Source of the DNA: an uncultured Prevotellaceae bacterium
GTDB taxonomy: Bacteria; Bacteroidota; Bacteroidia; Bacteroidales; Bacteroidaceae
Assembly (NCBI GenBank): GCA_902775605.1
Contig: CACYNE010000001.1
Location: forward strand, 62,001 to 126,000
Reading direction: 5' to 3'
Length of the DNA: 64,000 bases
How positions within the stretch are numbered: position 1 is the stretch's first letter; every line of letters starts with the position of its first letter. The notes beneath the pieces were generated by a model. It made no database searches. It saw nothing but the letters and a program-made list of their open reading frames with translations, and was not told the origin of the DNA. Below are positions 50,301-58,776 of this stretch, one piece after another. The position numbers were made by a program, and so were the translations under genes.

Positions 50301-52927
50301 TATTCCTCTTTATAGTTGAGCTTCCGATTCCACAGCTGGTTAGACAAATCAAACGTACCACTTTCCAGCACCGTTTGGTCATAGATAATACTATAGGCCA
50401 CATGCACATCTTTGGCCGACGAGCCCACCTGCACCGTGACAGGAGTGCCATCATTGGGAAACCTACTGTCAGAAACAAAGAACCAGTCATTCGTCTCAGT
50501 CACAGGACGTTTATCATCCAGCGAGAACACCATGAAATCACGCTTGATGGTATCCTCGCCACAGATAGCCTCAATGGCATAGCGCCCACTCTTCAACTTG
50601 GGCAAGTCAATCTTCTTGTTTGTATTCGCCTTCTGCCATTTGCCTTTGTCGATGCGATAACGCAACTGTGCATCAACATCCATACCGGCAGCATTAAACA
50701 GGTGGAAGGTCATCTTGCCACCCTTTTCTGCCAACACCTTTTCTGGGACATCAACACTAAGGGCCGTTTTGCGATTGCCCAATGGCAACGACAGCTCACC
50801 ATGGTGGGTCTCACCAGCCTGGTCTGTGACGTCTACTGAGACGACGAAGTTATAAAACATCGGATTGCGTGTCTTGGGCAATACCATTGGTGTCGGCACC
50901 GTGAATTGGCCATCGGCATCAGTTGTCAACTCGCCCTCTGCCATCAGATCGCTTTCCGTATCTCGAGCAATCGTACCCTGATTCCAGTAATAAGAGTAGC
51001 TCCACCACCAGAAAGCACGCTTTCGCTCCACCTTATATCTCACCTTCGCGTCTTGTACAGGCACGCCGGCATAGGAACGAGCCGTTCCCTTCACCTGCAG
51101 CGTATCCCCATCAGCATAGTCAACTTTCACGTTGGGAATCTCCACCTCGAATGTCGGACGCTTGTATTCCTCCACACGGAAGGTGCGACGATCCGTGTCA
51201 GCGATAATCATATACTGTCCAGTCAGACTCTTACGAGGCAAAGTAAACTCTGTAGAACAAGTACCAAACTCATCGGTAATTAGTTCCCGTTCTTCAATGG
51301 TCTTGGAATTAGCATCCTTCAAGAGCACAGTCACCTCCTCGCCCTTACGTACTGTATTATCATAGCCATCCTTCACACGATAGGCGACGACAGATACCTT
51401 AACCGTCTGACCAGGACGATAGATGGCGCGATCGGTAAGGACTGTGGCTCTTGACACTAACTTTGGGCCCCTATAATTTGAGAAATAGTTATAGCCACCC
51501 ACCTGCGGACAAGCCTTATCATCTGCTGTCGACACAAAGATGGCATTAGGACGACGATCGCCGAATTTATACACATACTCCCCTTTGTCGTCTGTCGTCA
51601 GGGTCACATCCCTTTCGCCACTTCTCAATTGTATTTTCGCTCCCTTCACAGGCTGTCCCGTTGTAGAGTTGACCACCACATAACGAATCCTATTGTCTGG
51701 CAGCATCAGGCTGAGCAGACTAAGATCACTCACATAATAGAACACACGTACATTGTCCGTGGTCTTAGGCGAGCTCTCAAACTCCAGCATATAGACACCC
51801 ACAGGCAGACCGGGCAATACGAGCGAGTCTTCGAAATTCTCATAGGGAGCATGCTCTCCAAAGGTCCGTGTCTGCGTCAGTTCAGGCTGCTCTACCAGCA
51901 TTTTCTTGACGAGCTCATATTTTTCATCCGAAGCCCAATAGGAGCCCGCCAGCTCCTTGGCAGTAGCATTCACACGATACACGCGCATCGTCAGCTTTTG
52001 AATACCACGCAAAGGTCGCAAGAAGATAGGTAGAGGTTTGTTTGGAAGAACTATCGAATCTGATTGCACCATGAACTCCAGTGACCTCATCACCTTCTGC
52101 TTATTGCGAAGAACTTTCATACGTTCCCATGAGCCCCAACGTTTGATGGCATTCTCAAGATAATCCCATTGTTCTTTGAGCGTCACATCAGTGCGGGTCT
52201 CCATGTGTTTATAGCGAGCAATAGCCACCTCTGCCACCTCAGGCAGGTCGGCATAGACTTCTATCAGAGAGTCCAGTCGAGGCAAATAAACAGAATTCGC
52301 GTAGCTCTCCATCTCCTTAGGTTCCTGCTGGCGCAACCATTCCAGACTACTCATCAACGCTGCCGCACGATTGCCAGCCTTCTGATAATAGTCTTTCAGC
52401 ACATCGAAACGTTTGGCCTCATAACCAATCACACTCAACAGGTCGTCTCCATAGATACGACTATCCTGGCCTTCAGTCACAAAAGGCTTATAGTTCACCG
52501 ACTTTACAGCAGCCAGTTGCTCTGGATGCTGCAAAGCCTGCTGATAATACTGCTTGGAAATATCGCGAAAGTTCTCGTCCAGCGTAGGATTGTCTTCATA
52601 GACAGCACCCAACACGGTCTGATAGATAGCCCGCAACACAGGGTCTTTCAGCGATTGCTCGCGCTGTTGCAATCGTTCTACGGCAGGTTTCAGGGAGTCA
52701 GGACTCACACTACTCTGCGATTGAGCAGCCTGTAGTTCTGCCTTCAGCAACTGGCCATAGTTCTTGTCCTTTAAGGCCTTGGTGGCTATTTTGTTCAATA
52801 CCTGCTGTTCGGTTTGTGGAAGATCTCTCTTCTGAGCACTCTCAACCTGTTTCCATAAGGACTCGTAGGTCTGTCCAAACAGAAATATTGGCATCATCAA
52901 CAGGATGGTTAAAGCAATCTTTTTCAT
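47390..52927 (-). CDS. Alpha-2-macroglobulin-like protein without an obvious thioester
   Basis: The 1,845-residue secreted protein has a signal peptide (M-K-K-I-A-L-T-I-L-L-M-M), MG-type beta-sandwich domains (D-R-A-I-Y-R-P-G-Q-T-V near residue 500, Y-M-I-I-A-D-T-D-R), a macroglobulin-like bait region and an alpha/alpha-toroid near residues 1320-1640. Where the family has C-x-E-Q, this one reads D-D-C-A-I-C-Q-A-T-S; with the Gln aligned, the reactive Cys position is Ala. Around residue 1100 it has a SusC-plug-like D-A-L-Q-G-R-I-A-G-L-D-V. Near the C-terminus a heptamer array encodes A-N-S-Q-F-S-I-L. A periplasmic protease-inhibitor or envelope-defence role is likely. It is the first gene of a five-gene operon. 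Confidence 0.9.
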   Translation of the reverse strand: MKKIALTILLMMPIFLFGQTYESLWKQVESAQKRDLPQTEQQVLNKIATKALKDKNYGQLLKAELQAAQSQSSVSPDSLKPAVERLQQREQSLKDPVLRAIYQTVLGAVYEDNPTLDENFRDISKQYYQQALQHPEQLAAVKSVNYKPFVTEGQDSRIYGDDLLSVIGYEAKRFDVLKDYYQKAGNRAAALMSSLEWLRQQEPKEMESYANSVYLPRLDSLIEVYADLPEVAEVAIARYKHMETRTDVTLKEQWDYLENAIKRWGSWERMKVLRNKQKVMRSLEFMVQSDSIVLPNKPLPIFLRPLRGIQKLTMRVYRVNATAKELAGSYWASDEKYELVKKMLVEQPELTQTRTFGEHAPYENFEDSLVLPGLPVGVYMLEFESSPKTTDNVRVFYYVSDLSLLSLMLPDNRIRYVVVNSTTGQPVKGAKIQLRSGERDVTLTTDDKGEYVYKFGDRRPNAIFVSTADDKACPQVGGYNYFSNYRGPKLVSRATVLTDRAIYRPGQTVKVSVVAYRVKDGYDNTVRKGEEVTVLLKDANSKTIEERELITDEFGTCSTEFTLPRKSLTGQYMIIADTDRRTFRVEEYKRPTFEVEIPNVKVDYADGDTLQVKGTARSYAGVPVQDAKVRYKVERKRAFWWWSYSYYWNQGTIARDTESDLMAEGELTTDADGQFTVPTPMVLPKTRNPMFYNFVVSVDVTDQAGETHHGELSLPLGNRKTALSVDVPEKVLAEKGGKMTFHLFNAAGMDVDAQLRYRIDKGKWQKANTNKKIDLPKLKSGRYAIEAICGEDTIKRDFMVFSLDDKRPVTETNDWFFVSDSRFPNDGTPVTVQVGSSAKDVHVAYSIIYDQTVLESGTFDLSNQLWNRKLNYKEEYGNGLLLVFAWVKEGRTYTHLTNITRPVPDSELTLKWQTFRNRLEPGQQEEWALTITGPDGKPAKAQLQATLYDMSLDQLIEHDWSLNPYIWLPTPRTDWGWSSLRFYGGQGVWTEVLNGVRELEFNRFDHTIYPTAYVFGRNGRTVRLRGLSKGIQTATVNMAEFEGLAVTQADDALQGRIAGLDVAKIKSYEASSSAMRMTGYDDGSNEEMVIELAKGEQTQMRENLQETAFFYPQLMADSEGRVTLKFTLPEGLTTWRFMGVAHTEDMKTGFLEGEAVANKDVMIMPNLPRFIREGDHATLSARIVNTGEKAISGKARLELIDPETQQVVYAQEQNVDVAANGTIGIVFPYDCRQATHSLLIAKMMVNAGGFSDGEQHYLPILSNKERVTKTVPFTQTKPGTKTIDLAALRSTGKNAKLTIEYTNNPAWLMIQALPTVGHPHDDCAICQATSFYANTIGSYILKQNPQAKDIFAAWSKEQGDETSLMSNLEKNQELKDLVLDETPWVADANREKEQKERLSDFFDANLIDQRLASSLENLKKLQNHDGSWSWWPGMEGSMTMTVEISEMMVRLNQMTSTQNDTKKMLIKSFGFMGKEIVRLVKEMKKNAKKGWIPTFPSHMALQWLYICALDGRELPADVRNANTYLKNLLKKETQNQSIYDKAMSAIVLNNKTYVKSLKEYTVYREDMGRYYDTPRALYSWRDYRIPTQVAAMEAIQRLTPEDAKTIEEMQRWLLQEKRNQAWDTPINSVNAVYAFMNTRSSENTLSPMTSLTALKVDGQVVETSKATAGIGYVKTAMDGDDKQVFTAEKTSTGTSWGAVYMQFMQKSSEIEAQSSGIKVKREILSAEANSQFSILHSPLKVGDRIKIRITIEADRDYDFVEVVDKRAACMEPVKQLSGYRNGYYTSPKDCSTNYYFNCLSKGQHIIETEYYIDRAGTYETGTCTAGCAYSPEFRGTAKSQIIEVK
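47712..47739. repeat. Heptanucleotide array inside the alpha-2-macroglobulin-like gene
   Basis: Four units (AATGGAG three times, then AATTGAG; 28 nt) encode part of a Ser/Asn/Gln/Leu-rich loop before the C-terminal K-V-G-D-R region. Confidence 0.8.
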
Positions 52928-52947
52928 ACGCGATACAATTTAGAAAG

Positions 52948-52955
52948 CAAAGATA
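52948..52955 (-). promoter_or_regulatory. -7 box of the alpha-2-macroglobulin operon
   Basis: TATCTTTG on the minus strand lies 20 nt before the ATG. No clear -33 element. Confidence 0.5.
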
Positions 52956-52993
52956 ACATTTTTTATTGACATACAGGCGTCTCACACCTCATA

Positions 52994-53090
52994 AATATGA
53001 AAGTTTAACGCATTTTTTCAGATTTCTCTGTCCATAAGACCATCTAACACCTCAATCCAACACCCCAATATCGAAGTTTTAACGCTTTTT
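52994..53090. repeat. Two imperfect direct repeats upstream of clpB
   Basis: An ~24-nt element with the core GTTTAACGC / GTTTTAACGC occurs at 52994-53018 and 53067-53090, starting 73 nt apart (about seven helical turns). It may be a pair of activator sites. Confidence 0.5.
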
Positions 53091-53118
53091 ACATCTTGCC
53101 ATTCTGTCACCAACCACC

Positions 53119-53159
53119 GACATTTTGTCATATTTCTTCCTTGCGGCACGCTCTTTGTT
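53119..53159 (+). promoter_or_regulatory. Sigma-54-like promoter and palindrome upstream of clpB
   Basis: CGGCACGCTCTTTGTT at 53144-53159 matches 10 of 12 defined positions of the sigma-54 consensus TGGCACGnnnnTTGCW. A short palindrome GACATTTTGTC (53119-53129) lies just upstream. No TAnnTTTG box is present before clpB. The start codon is at 53202. Confidence 0.45.
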
Positions 53160-53201
53160 CGTTCATGGTCAGAACAAAACAAACAAGAAAGGAGTTATAT
53201 T

Positions 53202-55706
53202 ATGACAATCGACAAGTTTACAATCAAGGCGCAGGAGGTCGTACAGCAGGCAGTCAACATTGCCCGCCAGAACGGCCAGCAGTCCATCGAGCCGGTGCAT
53301 CTGCTCAAGGCCCTCATGGACAAGGCGCAGGACATCACATCGTTTATCTTCCAGAAGTTGGGCGTCAACGTTCAGCAACTTGACATGCTGGCCTCGCAGG
53401 AGATGCAGCATCTGGCCCGTGTGCAGGGTGGCGAGCCTTATCTCTCGAACGACTCTCAGAAGGTTCTTCAGAAGGCTGAAGACCTCGCCCGCGAGATGGG
53501 CGACGAGTATGTGTCGTGTGAGCCCATATTACTGGCTCTCCTCGTAGTCAACTCTACCGTGAGTCGCATGCTCAAGGATGCTGGTGCCAACGAGAAGGAC
53601 ATGCGTCAGGCCATCCTCGAACTGCGTCAGGGACAGAAGGTGCAGAGTCAGAGTGCCGACGACAACTACCAGTCGCTGGAGAAGTACGCTAAAAACCTCG
53701 TTGACCTGGCCCGTCAGGGCAAGCTCGACCCCGTCATCGGACGTGATGACGAGATTCGTCGTGTGCTGCAGATTCTCTCACGCCGCACGAAAAACAACCC
53801 CATCCTCATCGGTGAGCCGGGCACGGGTAAGACGGCTATCGTCGAGGGTCTCGCCCAGCGAATCATGCGTGGCGACGTGCCCGAGAACCTGAAGGACAAG
53901 CAACTCTTCTCGCTCGACATGGGTGCCCTCGTGGCAGGCGCAAAGTATAAAGGTGAGTTCGAGGAGCGTCTGAAGAGCGTCATCAACGAGGTCACGGCCT
54001 CCGAGGGTCGCATCATCCTCTTCATCGACGAGATCCACACCCTCGTGGGTGCCGGTAAGGGCGAGGGTGCTATGGATGCTGCCAACATTCTGAAACCTGC
54101 TCTGGCACGAGGCGAGCTGCGCTCAATCGGTGCCACCACGCTCAATGAATATCAGAAGTATTTCGAGAAGGACAAGGCCCTCGAGCGTCGTTTCCAGACC
54201 GTCATGGTCGATGAGCCCGACGAGCTCTCTGCCATCTCTATTCTTCGTGGTTTGAAGGAGCGCTACGAGAACCACCACAAGGTGCGTATCCAGGACGATG
54301 CCTGCATCGCCGCCGTGCAACTCTCCGAGCGTTATATCTCTGACCGTTTCCTGCCCGACAAGGCCATCGACCTGATGGATGAGGCTGCCGCCAAACTGCG
54401 CATGGAGCGCGACTCAGTACCAGAAGAACTCGATGAGATTACCCGTCGCCTGGCACAGCTCGAGATTGAACGCGAAGCCATCAAGCGCGAGGGTGATACA
54501 CAGAAAATAGCCCAATTAGATAAGGATATCGCTGAACTGAAGCAACAGGAGACCCAGTTCCGCGCTAAGTGGGAAGGTGAGCGTCAGCTCATCAACAAGA
54601 TCCAGCAGGACAAGCAGGAGATAGAGAACCTGAAACTCGAGGCCGAGCGTGCCGAGCGTGAAGGCGACTACGGACGTGTGGCCGAGATTCGCTACTCGAA
54701 GTTGAAGGTCCTCGAGGACGACATCGCGCAGAAACTCTCAACTCTCAATTCTCAATTCTCAACTCGAAGTGTTCGCGAAGAAGTTACTGCCGACGACATC
54801 GCCGAGGTTGTGTCTCGCTGGACGGGCATCCCCGTCACCCGCATGATGCAGAGCGAGCGTGAAAAACTGCTCCATCTCGAAGAGGAGCTCCATCGCCGCG
54901 TCATCGGTCAGAACGAGGCCATCACCGCCGTCTCTGACGCCGTGCGCCGCAGTCGTGCCGGCTTGCAGGACCCCAAGCGCCCCATCGCCTCCTTCATCTT
55001 CCTAGGAACCACAGGCGTGGGTAAGACAGAGCTCGCCAAGACGTTGGCTGAATACCTCTTCAACGACGAGACCATGATGACCCGCATCGACATGTCGGAG
55101 TATCAGGAGAAGCATACCGTCAGCCGACTCATCGGTGCCCCTCCGGGCTACGTGGGTTACGACGAGGGTGGACAGCTCACCGAGGCCGTACGCCGCAAGC
55201 CCTACTCCGTGCTCCTCTTCGACGAGATTGAGAAGGCTCACCCCGACGTGTTCAACATCCTCCTGCAGGTATTGGACGACGGGCGCCTCACCGACAACAA
55301 GGGACGCACCGCCGACTTCAAGAACACCATCATCATCATGACGTCGAATGCCACCCGCGAGCAACTGCGTCTCACCATGCGTCCAGAGTTCCTCAACCGC
55401 ATCGACGAGATTATCACCTTCCAGCCTCTCACCAAGGACGAGATTGCCCAGGTGGTACGTCTGCAACTCACACGGGTACAGAAGATGCTCGAACCGCAGG
55501 GCTTCACCCTCGAAGTCACCCCGCAGGCTATCGACTGGCTGGCTCAGGAGGGCTACGACCCCGATTTCGGTGCCCGTCCCGTGAAGCGTGCCATCCAGCA
55601 GTATCTGCTCAACGACCTCTCGAAGAAGCTCCTGGCCGACGAGGTCCATCGCGACCGTCCCATCATCGTCGATTCCTTCGGCGACGGCCTGGTGTTCCGC
55701 AACTAA
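53202..55706 (+). CDS. clpB: ATP-dependent disaggregase ClpB
   Basis: The 834-residue Hsp104-type chaperone rescues aggregated proteins with DnaK. It has a Clp N-domain, first AAA+ ATPase ([13 protein letters not shown]), coiled middle domain (about 400-530) and second AAA+ ([21 protein letters not shown]). Two deviations: a heptamer-encoded [10 protein letters not shown] loop after the middle domain, and only 10 residues between M-T-S-N and R-P-E-F-L-N-R, where E. coli has about 30. An A-rich, strong AGAAAGGAG site lies before the ATG. Promoter signals look unlike the other genes here. Confidence 0.97.
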   Translation: MTIDKFTIKAQEVVQQAVNIARQNGQQSIEPVHLLKALMDKAQDITSFIFQKLGVNVQQLDMLASQEMQHLARVQGGEPYLSNDSQKVLQKAEDLAREMGDEYVSCEPILLALLVVNSTVSRMLKDAGANEKDMRQAILELRQGQKVQSQSADDNYQSLEKYAKNLVDLARQGKLDPVIGRDDEIRRVLQILSRRTKNNPILIGEPGTGKTAIVEGLAQRIMRGDVPENLKDKQLFSLDMGALVAGAKYKGEFEERLKSVINEVTASEGRIILFIDEIHTLVGAGKGEGAMDAANILKPALARGELRSIGATTLNEYQKYFEKDKALERRFQTVMVDEPDELSAISILRGLKERYENHHKVRIQDDACIAAVQLSERYISDRFLPDKAIDLMDEAAAKLRMERDSVPEELDEITRRLAQLEIEREAIKREGDTQKIAQLDKDIAELKQQETQFRAKWEGERQLINKIQQDKQEIENLKLEAERAEREGDYGRVAEIRYSKLKVLEDDIAQKLSTLNSQFSTRSVREEVTADDIAEVVSRWTGIPVTRMMQSEREKLLHLEEELHRRVIGQNEAITAVSDAVRRSRAGLQDPKRPIASFIFLGTTGVGKTELAKTLAEYLFNDETMMTRIDMSEYQEKHTVSRLIGAPPGYVGYDEGGQLTEAVRRKPYSVLLFDEIEKAHPDVFNILLQVLDDGRLTDNKGRTADFKNTIIIMTSNATREQLRLTMRPEFLNRIDEIITFQPLTKDEIAQVVRLQLTRVQKMLEPQGFTLEVTPQAIDWLAQEGYDPDFGARPVKRAIQQYLLNDLSKKLLADEVHRDRPIIVDSFGDGLVFRN
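54733..54765. repeat. Heptanucleotide array inside clpB
   Basis: AACTCTC, AACTCTC, AATTCTC, AATTCTC plus a partial unit. They encode [10 protein letters not shown] between the middle domain and the second AAA+ domain. Confidence 0.8.
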
Positions 55707-55741
55707 ATCTTTCGCACAGCGGTGCCATTTACTCATAAGCA

Positions 55742-55780
55742 GCGTCCCAAGTGTTGAAAAGCACTTGGGACGCATTTTTT
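55742..55780 (+). terminator. Terminator between clpB and ftsZ
   Basis: A perfect 12-bp stem (55742-55753 with 55762-55773), loop TTGAAAAG, then six T. It ends at the ftsZ stop codon and may serve both convergent genes. Confidence 0.85.
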
Positions 55781-57041
55781 ATTCTGCCAGCCTGTTCAGC
55801 CAGTCTTTCAGTTTTTCTATTGCCGACGACACTATTCTGGGTTCTTCAGCCACAGGCGGTTCTGGTGTCACAACAGGTTCTGGTTTGGGTGCCGGCTCTG
55901 GCTCAGGAGCGGGTTTCACCTCGAAGAGCGGCTCCTGCGTAATCACCTCTGCCATCGTCTTTTTCACAACCGGCTTATATAACTGCGGAATCAGATCTTC
56001 ATAGAAGTCATCCTCGTCTCTGTGAACATCCTTTGCCACCTCGCCACGCAACTCATCTTCGAGGCCCGTTGCCAGGATGGTCACCTTGGCATCCTCCCCC
56101 AGCGAGTCGTCCGTTGCCGTACCCCAAATCACATCGATATTCGGGTCCAATTGATCAAAGAAGTCATCAATCTCCTGCAACTCACGCACAAAGATAGGAT
56201 GCTCGTCGCTGGCATAGATATTAAAGAGGATTCGCTTGGCCTTGCCGATGTCATTACCATAGAGCAAGGGTGAATCGAGCGCATTGACGATGGCTTTCTC
56301 CACACGATGCTCCCCACTGGCGCGCCCCATTGCCATGATAGCACCACCACCGTTTTTCATTGTAGTCTCCACATCGCGGAAGTCACTCTTCACGCCCCCG
56401 TCGCTGGGCAGCACGATAAGTTCCGAGATACCCTTCACAGCATCCATCAGGATATTATCAGCCCGCAGAAAAGCCTCTTTTACAGACAGGTCCGAGTCAG
56501 AATAGACGTCACACAATCGCTCATTATTCACAATCAGCAGCGCATCCACGTTTTTTCGCATCTCCTCAACACCCTTCAGGGCCTTGATAATCTTGCGTTT
56601 CTTCTCAAAAAAGAAGGGGATGGTCACCACGCCCACTGTCAGTAGTCCCATCTTTTTAGCCACACCAGCCACAACCGGAGCGGCGCCTGTACCAGTACCG
56701 CCGCCCATACCTGCCGTCACGAACACCATCTTCGTGCCGTCACTCAGCAGTTTCTCAATGTCACCTAAATTTGTCTCTGCCTCGCTCTTGCCCAGTTCCG
56801 GATTACCACCAGCACCAAGACCAGAGTCACCCAACAGGATTTTCACTGGCACTGGCGAACGCGACAACGACTGACTGTCCGTGTTGCAGACGGCATACGT
56901 CACGCCGCCCACGCCTTCGTTGTACATATTCCTGACAGCGTTGCATCCGCCGCCGCCTACGCCCACCACTTTGATGATGCCCTGCATTTTATCCTCAACA
57001 GGCATCCCAAACTGCTTCAATATCTCATTTCCGTCTTCCAT
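55779..57041 (-). CDS. ftsZ: FtsZ family tubulin-like GTPase outside a dcw cluster
   Basis: The 420-residue protein has the tubulin signature G-G-G-T-G-T-G in A-G-M-G-G-G-T-G-T-G-A-A-P, a glycine-rich T1 loop (G-V-G-G-G-G-C-N-A-V) and a Pro/Glu-rich linker (about residues 365-400) to a C-terminal peptide (I-E-K-L-K-D-W-L-N). In the T7 loop the usual N-x-D-F-x-D reads K-S-D-F-R-D: Asn is replaced, and both Asp residues remain. It follows the upstream unknown gene by 3 nt, with no murC, ftsQ or ftsA near. It may be a second FtsZ or the only one, relocated. Confidence 0.9.
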   Translation of the reverse strand: MEDGNEILKQFGMPVEDKMQGIIKVVGVGGGGCNAVRNMYNEGVGGVTYAVCNTDSQSLSRSPVPVKILLGDSGLGAGGNPELGKSEAETNLGDIEKLLSDGTKMVFVTAGMGGGTGTGAAPVVAGVAKKMGLLTVGVVTIPFFFEKKRKIIKALKGVEEMRKNVDALLIVNNERLCDVYSDSDLSVKEAFLRADNILMDAVKGISELIVLPSDGGVKSDFRDVETTMKNGGGAIMAMGRASGEHRVEKAIVNALDSPLLYGNDIGKAKRILFNIYASDEHPIFVRELQEIDDFFDQLDPNIDVIWGTATDDSLGEDAKVTILATGLEDELRGEVAKDVHRDEDDFYEDLIPQLYKPVVKKTMAEVITQEPLFEVKPAPEPEPAPKPEPVVTPEPPVAEEPRIVSSAIEKLKDWLNRLAE

Positions 57042-57044
57042 ATC

Positions 57045-57599
57045 TTAATCCTCAAATCTCAATTCCACCAATTCTCTCGGCAATGTTATCACCTTCAGCC
57101 TTTCGTACCATATACGACCCGCAATATGTTTCTTCGTATGACTGCTGATAAAGTAATAGCTCGCCCTATACTCATCCATCAGGTCTAAAAACACCTTTTT
57201 GATTCTCGAGCATTTCTCATTGATTGCATTATCCAACGGATTAATCAACTTATCCACGCTCTCCATGATTTTCTCCTCATCCATCCAGCGAGCCGTCTGC
57301 ATATAATAGCCCATCAACTCCTTGCGATAATCTGCCAAGTGCTTGAACTCGATACCCTCTGGATGCGCCAGAAACAGCAGATACACCGCCTTGTGCACAG
57401 GTTGCAGTTCCACCTCCATGTTATTATAGTCCTCCAGTACAAATCGATAATCCTTGGTGATGACCAGTCTCGACAGTTTCCCTCGTGCGGCCTCTATGCG
57501 CAGTTCCTCCAGCAAAGGCACACCAATAGCCTTCAGCACCAGGTCTTTCCGTCCTGCTGTCATCAGTTGCTCCGTCAGTCTTTTCACCTCCAGAGCCAT
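57045..57599 (-). CDS. Conserved hypothetical protein next to ftsZ
   Basis: The ~184-residue soluble protein begins M-A-L-E-V-K-R-L, with a Glu/Lys-rich amphipathic N-terminus. A middle part reads Y-R-F-V-L-E-D-Y-N-N-M-E-V-E-L-Q-P-V-H-K-A-V-Y-L-L-F, then two helices and a basic C-terminus. I do not recognise a domain. It is co-transcribed with ftsZ (3-nt gap). A GTG at 57629 is an alternative start, as a -7-like TACCTTCG lies at 57634-57641. A role with FtsZ is inferred only from linkage. Confidence 0.7.
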   Translation of the reverse strand: MALEVKRLTEQLMTAGRKDLVLKAIGVPLLEELRIEAARGKLSRLVITKDYRFVLEDYNNMEVELQPVHKAVYLLFLAHPEGIEFKHLADYRKELMGYYMQTARWMDEEKIMESVDKLINPLDNAINEKCSRIKKVFLDLMDEYRASYYFISSHTKKHIAGRIWYERLKVITLPRELVELRFED

Positions 57600-57691
57600 C
57601 TCCTCTGCTGTCTGCTGTTTCTCAATCACGCTGCGAAGGTACGAATAATTTTTGATAACGCAAAATCTCCGCAAGGCTTGCGAGAATCCTT

Positions 57692-58492
57692 TCAACCTTC
57701 AACCATATCAAAGAACTTATCTTTGATCTCCCTTAAATCCGCTGTTAATATGCTATTGCACCGTTCTGCAATCTCTTCTGGGATAGGATACATACTAGCA
57801 GCTATTGCTCCAGCCATAGCCCCGATGGTATCCGAGTCACCCCCAACAGAAATAGCCAATCTAATTACCTCTCCAAACGAATTGCCCTCCAAGAAAGCAA
57901 TGATAGCCTCAGGTGCACTACCTTGGCATGATACATCAAAATAGTAATCAGGTCGTATTTCTTCAATCGTCCTGTTCAGATCATAGCCAAATGTCTCCTC
58001 CACATACGCCTTAATCTCAGCCTTTGTTTTCCCTTGCTTAGCAAGGAACACACTTGCTGCTATAGCCTGTGCACCTTTCACTCCTTCTGGATGGTTATGA
58101 CTTACCGATGCCGTTATGGCAGCCAGCGCTAAGGCTTCATCGAGAGTCTTTGCATACAAGCCAACAGGACTCACTCTCATTCCTGCTCCGTTTCCCCAAC
58201 TGTTATAGGGCTGCGGATCATCCTCATAAAGCCATCCCAAGAATCTCCCACCATAGCCAGCATTAGGATAACGGAGTCCCAGTTCCTGCATACAGTATAT
58301 CAAATGCAGTAAAGAATGCGCTTTATCCTCCGTCAGCCATTTCGCCACCGCGAGAGTCATCACCGAATCATCCGTAAACCTCGACTGCGGCGTAAACAAC
58401 TCAAAATCAGTCGTTTTCACATTACAGAACTCATACACCGACCCGATGATATCACCCACCAGTGCGCCCAACATCTTTACTTTTTCCATCAT
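57692..58492 (-). CDS. ADP-ribosylglycohydrolase (ARH/DraG) family protein
   Basis: The 266-residue all-helical enzyme has the two acidic metal sites of the family: S-R-F-T-D-D-S-V-M near residue 37 and S-V-G-G-D-S-D-T-I-G near residue 215. A conserved G-D-I-I-G-S-x-Y-E motif is at the N-terminus. It should remove ADP-ribose from a target, but no ADP-ribosyltransferase is adjacent. It has its own promoter and lies 92 nt before the ftsZ-linked gene. Confidence 0.92.
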   Translation of the reverse strand: MMEKVKMLGALVGDIIGSVYEFCNVKTTDFELFTPQSRFTDDSVMTLAVAKWLTEDKAHSLLHLIYCMQELGLRYPNAGYGGRFLGWLYEDDPQPYNSWGNGAGMRVSPVGLYAKTLDEALALAAITASVSHNHPEGVKGAQAIAASVFLAKQGKTKAEIKAYVEETFGYDLNRTIEEIRPDYYFDVSCQGSAPEAIIAFLEGNSFGEVIRLAISVGGDSDTIGAMAGAIAASMYPIPEEIAERCNSILTADLREIKDKFFDMVEG

Positions 58493-58507
58493 CTCTTATT
58501 TTTTTTG

Positions 58508-58539
58508 CAAAGATACTCAATAATAACTATACCACCAAA
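58508..58539 (-). promoter_or_regulatory. Promoter of the ADP-ribosylglycohydrolase gene
   Basis: TATCTTTG (58508-58515) and TTTG (58536-58539) on the minus strand, spaced 20 nt. The ATG is 15 nt downstream of the -7 box. Confidence 0.7.
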
Positions 58540-58563
58540 TATTTTTCACGCGCAAGGCTTGCG

Positions 58564-58598
58564 AAAAAAACGAGGACACCCCTCGTGGATTGTCCTCG
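58564..58598 (-). terminator. Terminator of the Fic gene
   Basis: On the minus strand an 8-bp stem CGAGGACA/TGTCCTCG with a 12-nt loop is followed by T7. It lies 180 nt past the Fic stop codon. Confidence 0.7.
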
Positions 58599-58776
58599 TA
58601 TATGCAACCAAAACGCCCTGTTCATCCCATTTTTCCGACGGAATTTAAATTTTTCTAATTACTTCGGACAAATGGACCTCGCTCAATCAGTAGCACCTGG
58701 GGCATCGCTTCTTTCGTCATCACCACACAGTCGGCTGTTAGTGCAGGTCTCGGGTATTTGTAGATATATTCCATTG

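Larger units (their letters stand above)
57670..58563. repeat. 13-nt palindrome CGCAAGGCTTGCG on both sides of the ADP-ribosylglycohydrolase gene
   Basis: The exact sequence occurs at 57670-57682 and 58551-58563, once at each end of the gene. The right copy lies next to a hairpin followed by A7/T7. Confidence 0.65.
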
